Notes: generated from the letters alone by a model not told the origin. A stretch of 62,356 nucleotides of DNA from Accumulibacter sp. (GCF_023806635.1 NZ_JAMTDQ010000093.1:1-62356); one strand, 5' to 3'; positions 7,894 through 16,706 are shown, numbered from the stretch's first letter. Numbers and translations: made by a program.

Positions 7894-8997
7894 TCAGGCA
7901 CTCACCTCGCGCGAGCTGATGCGGTAGCGGAAGCTCTCCGGGTCGAGGCTGTCGAAGCGGCCGGCGGCGTTCTCGCCCTGCGGATACATCAGGAACGGGA
8001 TCTTCGGGCCGCTGGAACCGGGCAGGCTGAGGTCATGGGCGGTGTTGTACGCCAGCCAGTTCATCTCCCAGCTGCCGAACAGCCGGTCGCGCACGGCGAC
8101 GACGACGTCGTCCTGCAGCTTCAGCCCCGGTTTTTCCTCGAGCACCACCTTGCGCACGTCGGCCGGATCGACCGGTACCCAGCCGAAGCCGGCAAGCCAG
8201 ACCTCGGCCCGGCAGTGCTGCGCCTTGCTGATCTCGCCCGACTTGCCGAGGCTCCTGTAACCGAAGCGCGAATCGGCGACCCGGATGCCGTAGACGTCGC
8301 GTGCCGGCAGCCCGGCGGCGCGCGCGAGGCCGACGTAGAGCGCGTTGAGGTCGGCGCACTTGCCGGAGAGGTCACCGCTCTCGAGCATCGCGCGGATGTC
8401 GCCGACGCCGCAGCCGCGGGTCTTCGGGTTGCGCGCCGTGTGGTCGACGACCCATTCGTAGATGGCGCGAGCCTTGTCCAGATCGCTGCGCGCGCCGCCG
8501 GTGATCTCGTTCGCCGTCCGGCGGACGATGCCGTCGGTTGGCAGCAGGTCGGTCGGCCCCGTGTAGCGTTTCAGCGCTGCCTTGTCGAGCGCCGGTACCG
8601 GGCCGGGGCGGCTGAAGTCGGTCGCCCGGTCGCGGGCGGCGATGCGGCTGGTGACTTCGACGACGGGCGCGGTGGTGTCGGCGTTCCAGGTGGCGACGAG
8701 CATCTGCGCGCCGTAGACCGGATCGCGCTCGATCTGCATGCTCGCCGCGTTGCCCTGCCAGAGATTGCCCATCGGTGTGATCCAGGTCGCCTCGTCGAGC
8801 GAGGGCAGCGGCAGCCAGACGCGCGTCGCGCTGCCGGGACGGGCGACCTCGACGCGCAGGGTGACTTCGAACACGCGCCAGCCGTTTGCCGGGTTGGGGT
8901 CGAAGAAGGCGGTCGCGGTGGCGCGCGCCGGGCGCCAGACGGCGGCGCCGGCGACGCCGAAGAGGGTGGCGCTGCGGAGGAAATCACGTCGATCCAT
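7894..8997 (-). CDS. Tat-exported transglutaminase-like protein
   Basis: The N-terminus MDRRDFLRSATLFGVAGAAV is a twin-arginine signal, so a folded protein is exported to the periplasm. The C-terminal half has the transglutaminase/papain-like triad: Cys214 in SGKCADLNAL, His261 in QHCRAEVW and Asp277 in PVDPAD. The family includes peptidases and amidases as well as true cross-linkers, so the chemistry is open. The length (367 residues) is typical of bacterial transglutaminase-like superfamily proteins. It lies 138 bases downstream of the TlpA-like gene on the same strand and may be co-transcribed with it. Confidence 0.88.
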   Translation of the reverse strand: MDRRDFLRSATLFGVAGAAVWRPARATATAFFDPNPANGWRVFEVTLRVEVARPGSATRVWLPLPSLDEATWITPMGNLWQGNAASMQIERDPVYGAQMLVATWNADTTAPVVEVTSRIAARDRATDFSRPGPVPALDKAALKRYTGPTDLLPTDGIVRRTANEITGGARSDLDKARAIYEWVVDHTARNPKTRGCGVGDIRAMLESGDLSGKCADLNALYVGLARAAGLPARDVYGIRVADSRFGYRSLGKSGEISKAQHCRAEVWLAGFGWVPVDPADVRKVVLEEKPGLKLQDDVVVAVRDRLFGSWEMNWLAYNTAHDLSLPGSSGPKIPFLMYPQGENAAGRFDSLDPESFRYRISSREVSA

Positions 8998-9135
8998 GGT
9001 GGGGCTCCTGAGTGGGCAAGCGGAAAATTGGCCGTGCCGGCGGACGGCGACCGCCGGCGGGGAGGTTGCGGCGAAGCGGGAGGCCGCGCTCGGGAAGGTG
9101 GCGTTTGCGCAGCTGCCGTTCGCGCGTGCGTGGCT

Positions 9136-9660
9136 TCATCGCCGCGTTCGCTCGAGGACGCCGCGCAGCCGCTCGCCGACGGCCGCCGATTCCCAGTCGA
9201 TGGCACCCTGGCCGCGCAGGCGGATGCGGTGGCGGTGGTCGAGGACGAGGGTCGTCGGCAGCAGGCGGACACCCCAGGCACGGCTGATCTGTTGCTCGCG
9301 GTCGTCGATCACCGGCAGTTCGATGACGTGGGCGGCGAGGAACTCGTCGACGCGTGCCCGCTGGTCGGCGACGGCGACCGTGACCACCGCCAGCCGCTGC
9401 CCGCGCCAGTGGTTGCCGAGCTGTTGCAGCGCCGGCAGCTCCTCGCGACACGGTTCGCACCAGGAGGCCCAGAAGTTGATCAGCACCGGGCGGCCGGCGA
9501 GCCCGGCGAGCATGCGGTCGAGCGGCGTCCCGGCGGCAGCCGGTGGTGGGTGCGCGGTGACGGCGCTCAGCTCGGCGGCGCCGGCCGCCCCCACGAGCAG
9601 ACAGGCGAACAGCACGAGCAAGCCGCGGCGGGGCGCGGCGCCGTGCCGTACGGACGACAC
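9136..9660 (-). CDS. TlpA-like thiol-disulfide oxidoreductase
   Basis: The 174-residue protein has a signal or membrane anchor (residues 11-29), then a thioredoxin fold with the active site WASWCEPC (Cys68 and Cys71) and the cis-Pro loop RLLPTTLVLD. Such proteins reduce periplasmic disulfides, often in cytochrome c maturation or to keep cysteine enzymes active. The downstream gene encodes an exported Cys-dependent transglutaminase-like enzyme, so keeping its Cys214 reduced is an attractive but untested role. Confidence 0.88.
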   Translation of the reverse strand: MSSVRHGAAPRRGLLVLFACLLVGAAGAAELSAVTAHPPPAAAGTPLDRMLAGLAGRPVLINFWASWCEPCREELPALQQLGNHWRGQRLAVVTVAVADQRARVDEFLAAHVIELPVIDDREQQISRAWGVRLLPTTLVLDHRHRIRLRGQGAIDWESAAVGERLRGVLERTRR

Positions 9661-9948
9661 GACAGTGCCGCGCGACGGGGGCGCTGCAGTTTCGATCGAT
9701 CTCTCCCGATTTCATCAACCGCCACGAGGCGGAAGCCCTCGCGACTTACGGTGTTGCTGCTGGCCGACGACTCGCCGGCGCGAACGATGGCGGTAACGCA
9801 GACCGCCGGGGCGCGATTATCGCATGCCGGGGCGCCGCGGCGAGCGCATGGCGCCGTGCAACAGTCGGTGGGGAGTCTGGCAGGGGGCTCGCCAGCTGCA
9901 CCGTTGTCAATCGCCCCACGGGCCGCCATCTCGCGATGCCGGTTGCTG

Positions 9949-9968
9949 ATAATGCGGACCTGCATTAT
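9949..9968 (+). promoter_or_regulatory. Perfect palindrome upstream of the AbrB/PIN pair
   Basis: ATAATGC (9949-9955), a 6-base spacer and GCATTAT (9962-9968) form a perfect 7-bp inverted repeat ending 34 bases before the antitoxin ATG. It is the AT-rich part of the 342-base space 9661-10002, which holds nothing else I can identify. It is a likely operator for the AbrB-type antitoxin. Confidence 0.45.
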
Positions 9969-10002
9969 TCTGGCGGTATCGTTGAGCCAAGAGGGTTGTA
10001 CC

Positions 10003-10254
10003 ATGACCACGCTGACTGTTACTGCAAGGGGGCAGGTGACTTTCCGGAAAGAGGTGCTGCAACACCTCGGCATCAAGCCGGGAGACAAGATCGAACTGGA
10101 CTTGCTGCCGGATGGTCGAGGTCTCCTCAAGGCGGCCCGGCCTGCCGCAACGATCGATGGCTTCGTCGGATTGCTCGCGGGTCGGACGCGGAAAGTCGCC
10201 ACCGTCGAAGAAATCAGCGAGGCGGCGGCGCAAGGCTGGGCGGGCATGGAATGA
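10003..10254 (+). CDS. AbrB/MazE-type antitoxin
   Basis: The 83-residue protein begins MTTLTVTARGQVTFRKEVL and continues HLGIKPGDKIELDLLPDG, the swapped-hairpin AbrB DNA-binding fold. The C-terminal 35 residues would bind the toxin. The ATG at 10003 is the one that gives the full AbrB motif; the open frame extends far upstream but without similarity. It overlaps the PIN toxin gene by ATGA and likely represses the pair through the palindrome at 9949-9968. Confidence 0.9.
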   Translation: MTTLTVTARGQVTFRKEVLQHLGIKPGDKIELDLLPDGRGLLKAARPAATIDGFVGLLAGRTRKVATVEEISEAAAQGWAGME

Positions 10255-10646
10255 AGGTCACTGTCGATACGAACATCCTGGTTCGAGCGGTCGTGTGCGA
10301 CGATCCCGAGCAAGGAGGCATGGCCGCCAAGCTGTTGACCGACGCCGAATTGATCGCCGTCGCGTTGCCGTGTTTGTGCGAATTCGTGTGGGTGCTGCGC
10401 CGGGTCTATGGCTTCCAGCCGTCGGATGCCGCCGCCGCAATCCGCGCCTTGCTGGCCACGGCAAACGTCGAAACGAACAGGCCAGCCGTGGAAGCAGGCC
10501 TGTCGATGCTCGAAGCAGGTGGCGATTTCGCCGATGGCGTCATTGCCTACGAAGGGAACTGGCTTGGCGGACAAACCTTCATCTCCTTCGACAGGAAGGC
10601 GGTTGCGCTGCTGGCGGCGCAGGGGCAGTCTGCGCGCCTCTTGTGA
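10251..10646 (+). CDS. PIN-domain (VapC-like) toxin
   Basis: The 131-residue protein begins MKVTVDTNILVRAVV, with the first PIN acidic residue in VDTN. A middle acidic residue lies in LCEFVW, and further carboxylates in GGDFADGVIAYEG and ISFDRKAV. It is the ribonuclease toxin matching the preceding AbrB-type antitoxin, with which it overlaps by four bases. The 414 bases after it (10647-11060) hold only GC-rich open frames without recognisable similarity. Confidence 0.9.
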   Translation: MKVTVDTNILVRAVVCDDPEQGGMAAKLLTDAELIAVALPCLCEFVWVLRRVYGFQPSDAAAAIRALLATANVETNRPAVEAGLSMLEAGGDFADGVIAYEGNWLGGQTFISFDRKAVALLAAQGQSARLL

Positions 10647-11060
10647 GGCGCCGCTGGGAAGCGGGCGTTTCCCGACAGGGGTAGCGATCGAGTATCCATG
10701 CCATGCGGTTTGAATGCGCCATTCCATCAGGGATGTCAGGACTCGACGCTTGCGAGGAGTAGGGCGGATACGCTCGGCGATGGCGGGCTGTGCAAGTGCG
10801 CCGGCGTGCAGCAAGGGCATGCGGCAGCCACTCCCCGCCTGGCGCATGCCCGGCGCGCAGCTCGGGACGACCGCGCCAAGGGCCGAGGCGTACACGGCTT
10901 GCCGGATCATTGCAGAAACTGGAATGGTGATTTGCGCCGTACGACGATTCCCCTCAGACGATTTCGCGCCGACCATGTCTACCCGTGACCGGCGCTCGCA
11001 TGGGCCTCCCGGAAACTGCCCCGCGTCGTCACCTCGTCCCCCACTCTCTGGAGAATCATC

Positions 11061-11696
11061 ATGTCGGCCACCCCCGCCACCGCCATCAAACTGTATCGTC
11101 ATCCCTTGTCCGGCCACGCCCATCGCGTCCAACTGATGCTGTCACTGCTCGCTCTGCCGACGCAACTCGTCGACGTCGACCTGATGAAGGGAGCGCACAA
11201 GGAGCCCGAGTTCCTGGCCCTGAACCCGTTCGGCCAGGTCCCCGTGATCGACGACAACGGAACGATCGTTGCCGATTCCAACGCGATTCTCGTCTACCTG
11301 GCACGCCAGTACGGAGGTGAACACTGGCTGCCGAGCGACGCCGTCGGCGAAGCCACGGTGCAAAGGTGGCTGTCCGTGGCCGCCGGTCAGATTGCCTTCG
11401 GGCCGGCGGTGGCGCGTCTGGTGACGGTCTTCGGAGCGAAGAAGGATGCGGACGCAGCGATTGCCCTTGCGCACGCCGTCCTGGGCGTCATCGAGAGCGA
11501 GCTGTCGCGGCACCCCTTCCTCGTCGGTGACGGGATGACCATCGCCGATGTCGCTGCCTATACCTACCTCGCGCATGCGCCCGAGGGCAACGTGTCCCTG
11601 GACGACTACCCGAAGGCGCGCGACTGGCTGGCGAGAATCGAGGGCATGCCCGGCTTTGTCGGCATGCAGAAGACCGCCGTCGGACTGGCAGCGTGA
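11061..11696 (+). CDS. Glutathione S-transferase family protein
   Basis: The 211-residue protein has the thioredoxin-like N-domain ([19 protein letters not shown], then [11 protein letters not shown] with the cis-Pro and [11 protein letters not shown] with the glutathione-contacting Ser) and an all-helical C-domain ending [12 protein letters not shown]. The N-terminal Ser in HPLSGHAHR is the probable thiol-activating residue. Its substrate cannot be told from sequence. The GAGAATC ribosome site precedes the ATG. The PNPOx-reductase gene starts 25 bases after its stop, suggesting one transcript for a redox or detoxification function. Confidence 0.92.
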   Translation: MSATPATAIKLYRHPLSGHAHRVQLMLSLLALPTQLVDVDLMKGAHKEPEFLALNPFGQVPVIDDNGTIVADSNAILVYLARQYGGEHWLPSDAVGEATVQRWLSVAAGQIAFGPAVARLVTVFGAKKDADAAIALAHAVLGVIESELSRHPFLVGDGMTIADVAAYTYLAHAPEGNVSLDDYPKARDWLARIEGMPGFVGMQKTAVGLAA

Positions 11697-11721
11697 TCAC
11701 CGGCACCGGGAGCTGGCAAGA

Positions 11722-13791
11722 ATGAGCGCTGCAACCACTTCCCCCTGGCACCGCGGCGAGCGCGAGTTGCAACAGAGCGTCGGTGTCGCCGAACGCATGG
11801 AGGTCTTTGGTCGCCAGGTCATCCGCGACTTCATGCCGGAGCAGCATCGCACCTTCTACCGGCAGCTACCGTTCCTGGTGATCGCCGCCGTCGACCAGGC
11901 GGGCGATCCCTGGGCGACGCTCGTCGAGGCGCGCGCCGGCCTGGCGCAGTCACCCGACGCGCGGCACCTGCAGATCAACGCCCTTCCCGGCCAGGGGGAT
12001 CCCGCAGGCGACGCGTTGCGGCCGGGCGACGGTATCGGCGTGCTCGGCATCGAGCTGCAGACGCGCCGCCGCAATCGCGTCAATGGCAGGGTGGTCGCAT
12101 GCGACGACCGCCAACTGACGCTGCAGGTCGAGCATGCCTTCGGCAACTGCCCACAATACATCCAGGCAAGGAACTTCAGCTTTGCCGGTGATCCCGCCGA
12201 GCCTTTCAGTGGTCGCAGCGAACTCCTGTCGACACTCGACGCCGAGGCGAGCGCCATGATCCGGGCTGCCGATACCTTTTTCGTCGCCAGCTATGTGGAT
12301 CCGGATGGGGATGCAGGCAGGCGGCAGGTCGACGCCTCGCATCGCGGTGGCAAGCCCGGCTTCGTCCGTGTCGACGCCGATGTGCTGACCATCCCCGATT
12401 TCGCCGGCAACCTGCATTTCAACACGCTCGGCAATCTGCAGGTCAATCCGCGGGCAGGCCTGCTCTTCATCGACTTCGCCACCGGCGATCTGTTGCAGCT
12501 TGCCGGTCGTACCGAACTCGTCCTGGCCGGTGACGAAGTGGGCAGTTTCCGGGGCGCCGAGCGGCTCTGGCGTTTGCATGTCGACAAGGCGGTGCGCCGT
12601 CGCCGCGTGCTGAAACTGCGCTGGCGGCTTGAGGAAATCTCGCCCAACTGCTTGATGACTGGATCGTGGGAAGAGGCTCTGGCTCGCCAGCAGGCAGAAG
12701 CGCTGCGCAACCAGTGGCGGCGTTTTCGCATTGCAGGCATCATCAACGAAAGCGCGACCATCAAGTCCTTCCATCTCGAAGCCGCCGACGGCGCCGGATT
12801 GCCGCTCTTCAGGGCCGGGCAGCACCTGCCCATCCGGCTGGCCGTCGCTCCGGGAGCTGCCCCGCTCATTCGCACCTACACCCTGTCGGTGGCGCCGTCG
12901 GATGGCTACTACCGCATCAGCGTCAAACGCGCAGGACGGGTTTCGCGGTTCCTGCATGAGCACGTCGCCGTCGGCGATGAAATCGAGGCGCGTGCGCCGC
13001 TGGGCGATTTCGTCGTGGCTGCGCATGAACGCCGCCCGCTCGTCCTCCTCTCGGCAGGGGTGGGAATCACCCCCATGCTTGCCATGCTGCGCGAGGTGGT
13101 GTACGAAGGCGTGCGTACCCGCCGCGTGCGCCGGACATTCTTCGTGCATGCGTCGCGCACCCTGGCCGAGCGGCCCTTCGACGGCGAACTGCAGGAACTG
13201 GTCGAGCGTGCCGATGGTGCGGTTGACGCAGTGCGCATTCTGAGCCAGCCTGAACCGGCTGCCGTTCTCGGCAGCGACCATGACGTTCACGGCCGCATCG
13301 ACCTGCCCTTGCTGAAGGCCATCCTGCCCTTCGACGATTTCGATTTCTACCTCTGCGGTCCGGCGGCGCTCGCCCAGGACCTGTACGACGGCTTGCGGGC
13401 GATGCAGATTGCCGACGAGCGAATCCACGTCGAGCAGTTTGGCCCCTCGTCGCTGCGCCGAAGGGTGACGGAAGCAGTCACGGAAAACCCCCGACCCACC
13501 CTGCCGGCAGCCGAAACTTCCGTCGCGGTCGTGTTTGCGCGGTCGGCCAAGGAGGCCCGCTGGCAACCGGGTGGCGGCAGCCTGCTCGAGCTGGCGGAAG
13601 CGCGCGGGCTGACGCCGGAATTCAGTTGCCGGGGCGGCTCGTGCGGCACCTGCAAGACCCGGATACTCGCCGGCCAGGTCAGCTACACGTCGCTGCCGGC
13701 CGTCGCCCTGGGGACCGACGAGATTCTGACTTGCTGCTCGGTGCCGGCAGCGGGTGCCGGCAATGCGGCGGGCCTGGTGCTGGACCTGTAA
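11722..13791 (+). CDS. PNPOx-like domain fused to FAD/NAD(P)H reductase and 2Fe-2S ferredoxin
   Basis: The 689-residue multidomain flavoprotein is cytoplasmic. Residues about 1-330 form a pyridoxamine-5'-phosphate-oxidase-like flavin split barrel. Residues about 340-600 are a ferredoxin reductase with the FAD motif RTYTLS (about 384) and the NAD(P) motif GVGITPM. The last 85 residues are a plant-type ferredoxin with SCRGGSCGTCKTRIL (Cys about 636, 641, 644) and a final Cys in LTCCS. I chose ATG 11722 because it follows GGGAG and gives the domain start. Electrons would pass NAD(P)H to FAD to 2Fe-2S and possibly to the flavin of the N-domain. The physiological acceptor is unknown. Confidence 0.9.
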   Translation: MSAATTSPWHRGERELQQSVGVAERMEVFGRQVIRDFMPEQHRTFYRQLPFLVIAAVDQAGDPWATLVEARAGLAQSPDARHLQINALPGQGDPAGDALRPGDGIGVLGIELQTRRRNRVNGRVVACDDRQLTLQVEHAFGNCPQYIQARNFSFAGDPAEPFSGRSELLSTLDAEASAMIRAADTFFVASYVDPDGDAGRRQVDASHRGGKPGFVRVDADVLTIPDFAGNLHFNTLGNLQVNPRAGLLFIDFATGDLLQLAGRTELVLAGDEVGSFRGAERLWRLHVDKAVRRRRVLKLRWRLEEISPNCLMTGSWEEALARQQAEALRNQWRRFRIAGIINESATIKSFHLEAADGAGLPLFRAGQHLPIRLAVAPGAAPLIRTYTLSVAPSDGYYRISVKRAGRVSRFLHEHVAVGDEIEARAPLGDFVVAAHERRPLVLLSAGVGITPMLAMLREVVYEGVRTRRVRRTFFVHASRTLAERPFDGELQELVERADGAVDAVRILSQPEPAAVLGSDHDVHGRIDLPLLKAILPFDDFDFYLCGPAALAQDLYDGLRAMQIADERIHVEQFGPSSLRRRVTEAVTENPRPTLPAAETSVAVVFARSAKEARWQPGGGSLLELAEARGLTPEFSCRGGSCGTCKTRILAGQVSYTSLPAVALGTDEILTCCSVPAAGAGNAAGLVLDL

Positions 13792-13861
13792 CGTGTCGCT
13801 GCCCGTCCATCGCCGGCGGCGGGCATCGGCAAGGACTGATTCGACGAAAAGGGGCTTGTCC

Positions 13862-15301
13862 GTGAATACACTGGAAGTTGATGTTGCCATCATCGGCGCC
13901 GGCACTGCCGGAATGTCCGCGTACCGCGCCGCGCTGGCGCACACCCGCAGCGTCGTGGTGATCGAGGGAGGGCCGTACGGGACGACCTGCGCACGGGTCG
14001 GTTGCATGCCCAGCAAACTGCTGATTGCCGCCGCCGAGGCGGCACATGTGGCAAGGCACGCCGATGCCTTCGGCGTCGTCGTCGATTCGCTGCGCATCGA
14101 TGGCGCCGCCGTCATGCAGCGCGTTCGTGACGAGCGCGACCGCTTTGTCGGCTTCGTCACCGAGGCGGTGGAACATTGGCCGGCCGAGCATCGCCTGCGC
14201 GGCCACGCCCGTTTTCTTGACCGCCACACGTTGCAGGTGGGCGAGCACACGCGCGTCACGGCGGGACGCATCGTCATCGCCACCGGCTCGCACCCGAACG
14301 TGCCGGCAGATTGGCGCGAGGCCGCCGGCGACCGGCTGATCGTCAACGACGACGTCTTTGCCTGGCAATCGCTGCCGCAGTCCGTCGCCGTGCTCGGTAC
14401 CGGGGTGATTGCCCTGGAGTTGGCGCAGGCCTTGCATCGATTGGGCGTGCGCGTCGGTCTCTACGGTCGCAGCGAGCGCGTCGGTCCGCTCACCGACCCC
14501 GTCCTGCAGGCCGAGGCGCGCAAGCTCTTCGCGCAGGAACTGCCGCTGCGCCTGGGTGCGTCCGACTTGCACCTGCGGCGTGTCGGCAACGAGGTCGCCG
14601 TTCGCGTCGGTGACGAGGATCCGGGCGTTGAGCAGCGTTACGAGTGGATACTGGCGGCGAGCGGCCGCCGTCCGAATCTGCACGCACTGGACCTGCAGCA
14701 TGGCGGACTGCCGCTGGACACGCGCGGCGTGCCCCTCTTCGATCCCAGTACCGGCCAGATTGCCGACAGCCACGTCTTCATCGCCGGCGATGCGACGCAT
14801 GAGCGGGAGATCCTGCACGAGGCGGCGGACGAGGGCCGTATCGCCGGTGACAACGCCGGCCGCTTCCCCGACGTGCGCGTGCGCCCGCGTCGCGCCCCGC
14901 TGTCGGTGGTGTTCTCCGATCCGCAGATCATGCTCGCCGGGCGGAGCCACGCGCAGTTGCTGCGCTCGGGGGTGGACTTTGCCGTCGGTGCGGTCTCGTT
15001 CGAGGATCAAGGGCGCAGCCGCGTCATGCTGAAGAATCGGGGGGCCCTGCATCTCTACGCCGAGCGGTGCAGTGGTCGACTGCTGGGTGCCGAAATGCTC
15101 GGTCCGGCGGCGGAGCATCTGGGGCATATGCTCGCCTGGTCGGTGCAGCGAGGCGACAGCGTACAGGAGATGCTCGACAGTCCCTTTTACCACCCGGTCA
15201 TCGAGGAGGGTCTGCGAACGGCGCTGCGCGGGCTGCAGCGCGCCCTGCGCATGGGGCCGCCGCCCGTCGAGCATTGCCTGGACTGTGGTCCCGGCGCGTG
15301 A
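13862..15301 (+). CDS. Dihydrolipoamide dehydrogenase-like pyridine nucleotide-disulfide oxidoreductase
   Basis: The 479-residue protein has the FAD motif GAGTAG near the N-terminus and the redox-active disulfide Cys43/Cys48 in CARVGCMPSK. An NAD(P)-binding region (AVLGTGVIALELAQAL) and a second FAD motif (SHVFIAGDA) follow. The C-terminal FYHPVIEEGL supplies the His-x-x-x-x-Glu pair used with the disulfide. I chose GTG 13862 because it follows AAAGGGG and gives the conserved start; a longer frame from 13754 overlaps the preceding gene. It stands alone, without the E1/E2 genes of a dehydrogenase complex. A role alongside the preceding reductase or the glutathione transferase is plausible. Confidence 0.9.
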   Translation: MNTLEVDVAIIGAGTAGMSAYRAALAHTRSVVVIEGGPYGTTCARVGCMPSKLLIAAAEAAHVARHADAFGVVVDSLRIDGAAVMQRVRDERDRFVGFVTEAVEHWPAEHRLRGHARFLDRHTLQVGEHTRVTAGRIVIATGSHPNVPADWREAAGDRLIVNDDVFAWQSLPQSVAVLGTGVIALELAQALHRLGVRVGLYGRSERVGPLTDPVLQAEARKLFAQELPLRLGASDLHLRRVGNEVAVRVGDEDPGVEQRYEWILAASGRRPNLHALDLQHGGLPLDTRGVPLFDPSTGQIADSHVFIAGDATHEREILHEAADEGRIAGDNAGRFPDVRVRPRRAPLSVVFSDPQIMLAGRSHAQLLRSGVDFAVGAVSFEDQGRSRVMLKNRGALHLYAERCSGRLLGAEMLGPAAEHLGHMLAWSVQRGDSVQEMLDSPFYHPVIEEGLRTALRGLQRALRMGPPPVEHCLDCGPGA

Positions 15302-15401
15302 ACCATGGCCCGGAGAGCGTCCAATACAGAACCAAGGCGCCCGGGCAGCCACAAACCGTCGGCTCACCGACTGGGTTCAGGCCGCAAGCGCGCGCCGACG
15401 C

Positions 15402-15418
15402 AGAGGTTGTGAAAAGAT
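15402..15418 (+). repeat. Copy 1 of an AGAGG-Y-TGTGAA repeat (plus orientation)
   Basis: AGAGGTTGTGAAAAGAT lies in the 209-base space between two convergent genes. An inverted copy is at 15496-15511, so transcripts could fold into a stem, and a third copy lies at 16691-16706. Confidence 0.45.
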
Positions 15419-15495
15419 AGAAGATCGGGCACCGATGGTGCCGTAACCGGTTGTTTTATTGAGACGTTTATTAGCATATTGCTCCGTTTCAGGTA

Positions 15496-15511
15496 TTTTT
15501 TCACAGCCTCT
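15496..15511 (-). repeat. Copy 2 of the AGAGG-Y-TGTGAA repeat, directly at the LysR stop
   Basis: Read on the minus strand it is AGAGGCTGTGAAAAAA and begins at the third base of the LysR stop codon. Together with the copy at 15402-15418 it forms an inverted pair that may end transcription from both sides. Confidence 0.45.
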
Positions 15512-16410
15512 CAGTTCAGCGCCGGATCCGCCCGCAAACGTTCGACCGCCAGATCAAGAAACGCGCGTACCCTCTTTGAGGCATGCCGTCCCTCGCGGTG
15601 CAGCACGTGCACGGGCAGCGCGGGTGGCTCGAAGTCGCTGAGCACGGCTTGCAGCCGGCCGCTGCGCAAGTGTTCAGCGACCTGGTAGGAGAGCAGACGG
15701 GTCAGGCCCAAACCGCCCAAGGCGGCCGCCACCGCCGAGTCGTTGCTGGTGGTGGTCATCCGCGCCTGCAGCTTGACCACGCGTGGCGAACCGTCCTCGA
15801 TCAGTCGCCATTCCGGCGTCGGCGTGACGCCCGCCGCCGAGACGATCCGGTGGCCGAGCAGATCATCGGGCGTACGCGGCTCGCCGCACTGGTGAAGATA
15901 GGCCGGGGCCGCGCAAATGACCCGGCGCACGCGTCCAACCGGCAAGGCCTGCAGCGAGGAATCGGCCAGTTCGCCGATGCGCACCGCGACATCGACGCCT
16001 TCGTCGAGCATGTTGATCACACGATCGAGAAACAGACAGACGGCGCTGACCTCGGGATAACGCAACAGGTATTCGCTGACGATGGGGGTGACGAACTGGG
16101 CACCGAACAGTACCGGTGCCGTCAGCGTCAGGCGCCCGCGCAGTGCCCTGTGCGTGCCGCCCACCGATTCGTCCGCTTCGGCGACCTCGGCCAGAATGCG
16201 CCGACAGTCATCGGCATAGCGTGCGCCGGCGTCAGTCACCCGGACAATGCGCGTGCTGCGCGCCAGCAGACGAACGCCCAGTTGCCGTTCGAGTTCGTTG
16301 ATGGCTCGCGTCACCGCCGATGGTGAGAGGTTCAGCTTGCGCGCCGCGCCGGCGAAGCCGTTGGCATCAACCACGGCCACCAGTACCTGCATGTGATGAA
16401 GTCTGTCCAT
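15511..16410 (-). CDS. LysR family transcriptional regulator
   Basis: The 299-residue protein has an N-terminal winged helix (LVAVVDANGFAGAARKLNLS, then SAVTRAINELERQLGVRLL) and a C-terminal effector-binding domain of the CrgA/DmlR type. I chose the ATG at 16410 (MDRLHHMQVL) because it gives the usual LysR start; the frame extends 46 codons upstream without similarity. It faces the dehydrogenase-like gene convergently, and its upstream neighbour is the end of the cobalamin operon, so the usual divergent target is absent. The effector and targets are unknown. Confidence 0.9.
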   Translation of the reverse strand: MDRLHHMQVLVAVVDANGFAGAARKLNLSPSAVTRAINELERQLGVRLLARSTRIVRVTDAGARYADDCRRILAEVAEADESVGGTHRALRGRLTLTAPVLFGAQFVTPIVSEYLLRYPEVSAVCLFLDRVINMLDEGVDVAVRIGELADSSLQALPVGRVRRVICAAPAYLHQCGEPRTPDDLLGHRIVSAAGVTPTPEWRLIEDGSPRVVKLQARMTTTSNDSAVAAALGGLGLTRLLSYQVAEHLRSGRLQAVLSDFEPPALPVHVLHREGRHASKRVRAFLDLAVERLRADPALN

Positions 16411-16555
16411 GCTGTCGCGCACTCCGTTGCGCAAAGCCCAAAGGGGCGGTTGGCTGTCGGCTGTCCCTATGGGCGGAAATTCCACCTGCCCGGCATTTCC
16501 GCTCGTGGTTTGCCTCCATTCCGGCGACGGTGCACAGGAGGATTCCACGGATCAT

Positions 16556-16690
16556 GCCTGGACCATTGGTGAATAAATCTGCTGCGCGACCGATCTGCGG
16601 CGTTGCTCACTCGCTCACTCCTCGCCCATCCATCTGATATGTCTCGTCGTTCGCTCGCTCGCGCCTGGCATCTCGGCCTGCTCGCGACGA
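16556..16690. other. Non-coding space with short CTCACTCG/CGCTCGCT tracts
   Basis: Between the LysR start and the cobJ stop, 16600-16690 contains repeated GCTCACTCGCTCACTC and CGTTCGCTCGCTCGCG tracts leading directly into the repeat copy at 16691-16706. No open frame looks real. It may be a dispersed intergenic element of this genome; I cannot show that from one copy. Confidence 0.3.
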
Positions 16691-16706
16691 TTTCTTCACA
16701 ACCTCT
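16691..16706 (-). repeat. Copy 3 of the AGAGG-Y-TGTGAA repeat, at the cobJ stop
   Basis: On the minus strand it reads AGAGGTTGTGAAGAAA and begins at the third base of the cobJ stop codon, exactly as copy 2 does at the LysR stop. Confidence 0.45.

Noticed and set aside
7753-10002. Long plus-strand frame leading into the AbrB antitoxin
   Set aside because: It is antisense to the transglutaminase-like and TlpA-like genes; only its last 83 codons, from ATG 10003, have similarity.
10647-11060. Possible gene between the PIN toxin and the glutathione transferase
   Set aside because: The open frames are Arg/Pro-rich, lack a ribosome site and have no recognisable pattern.
13679-15367. Long minus-strand frame opposite the dehydrogenase-like gene
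   Set aside because: No motifs; the plus strand carries a complete FAD/disulfide reductase.
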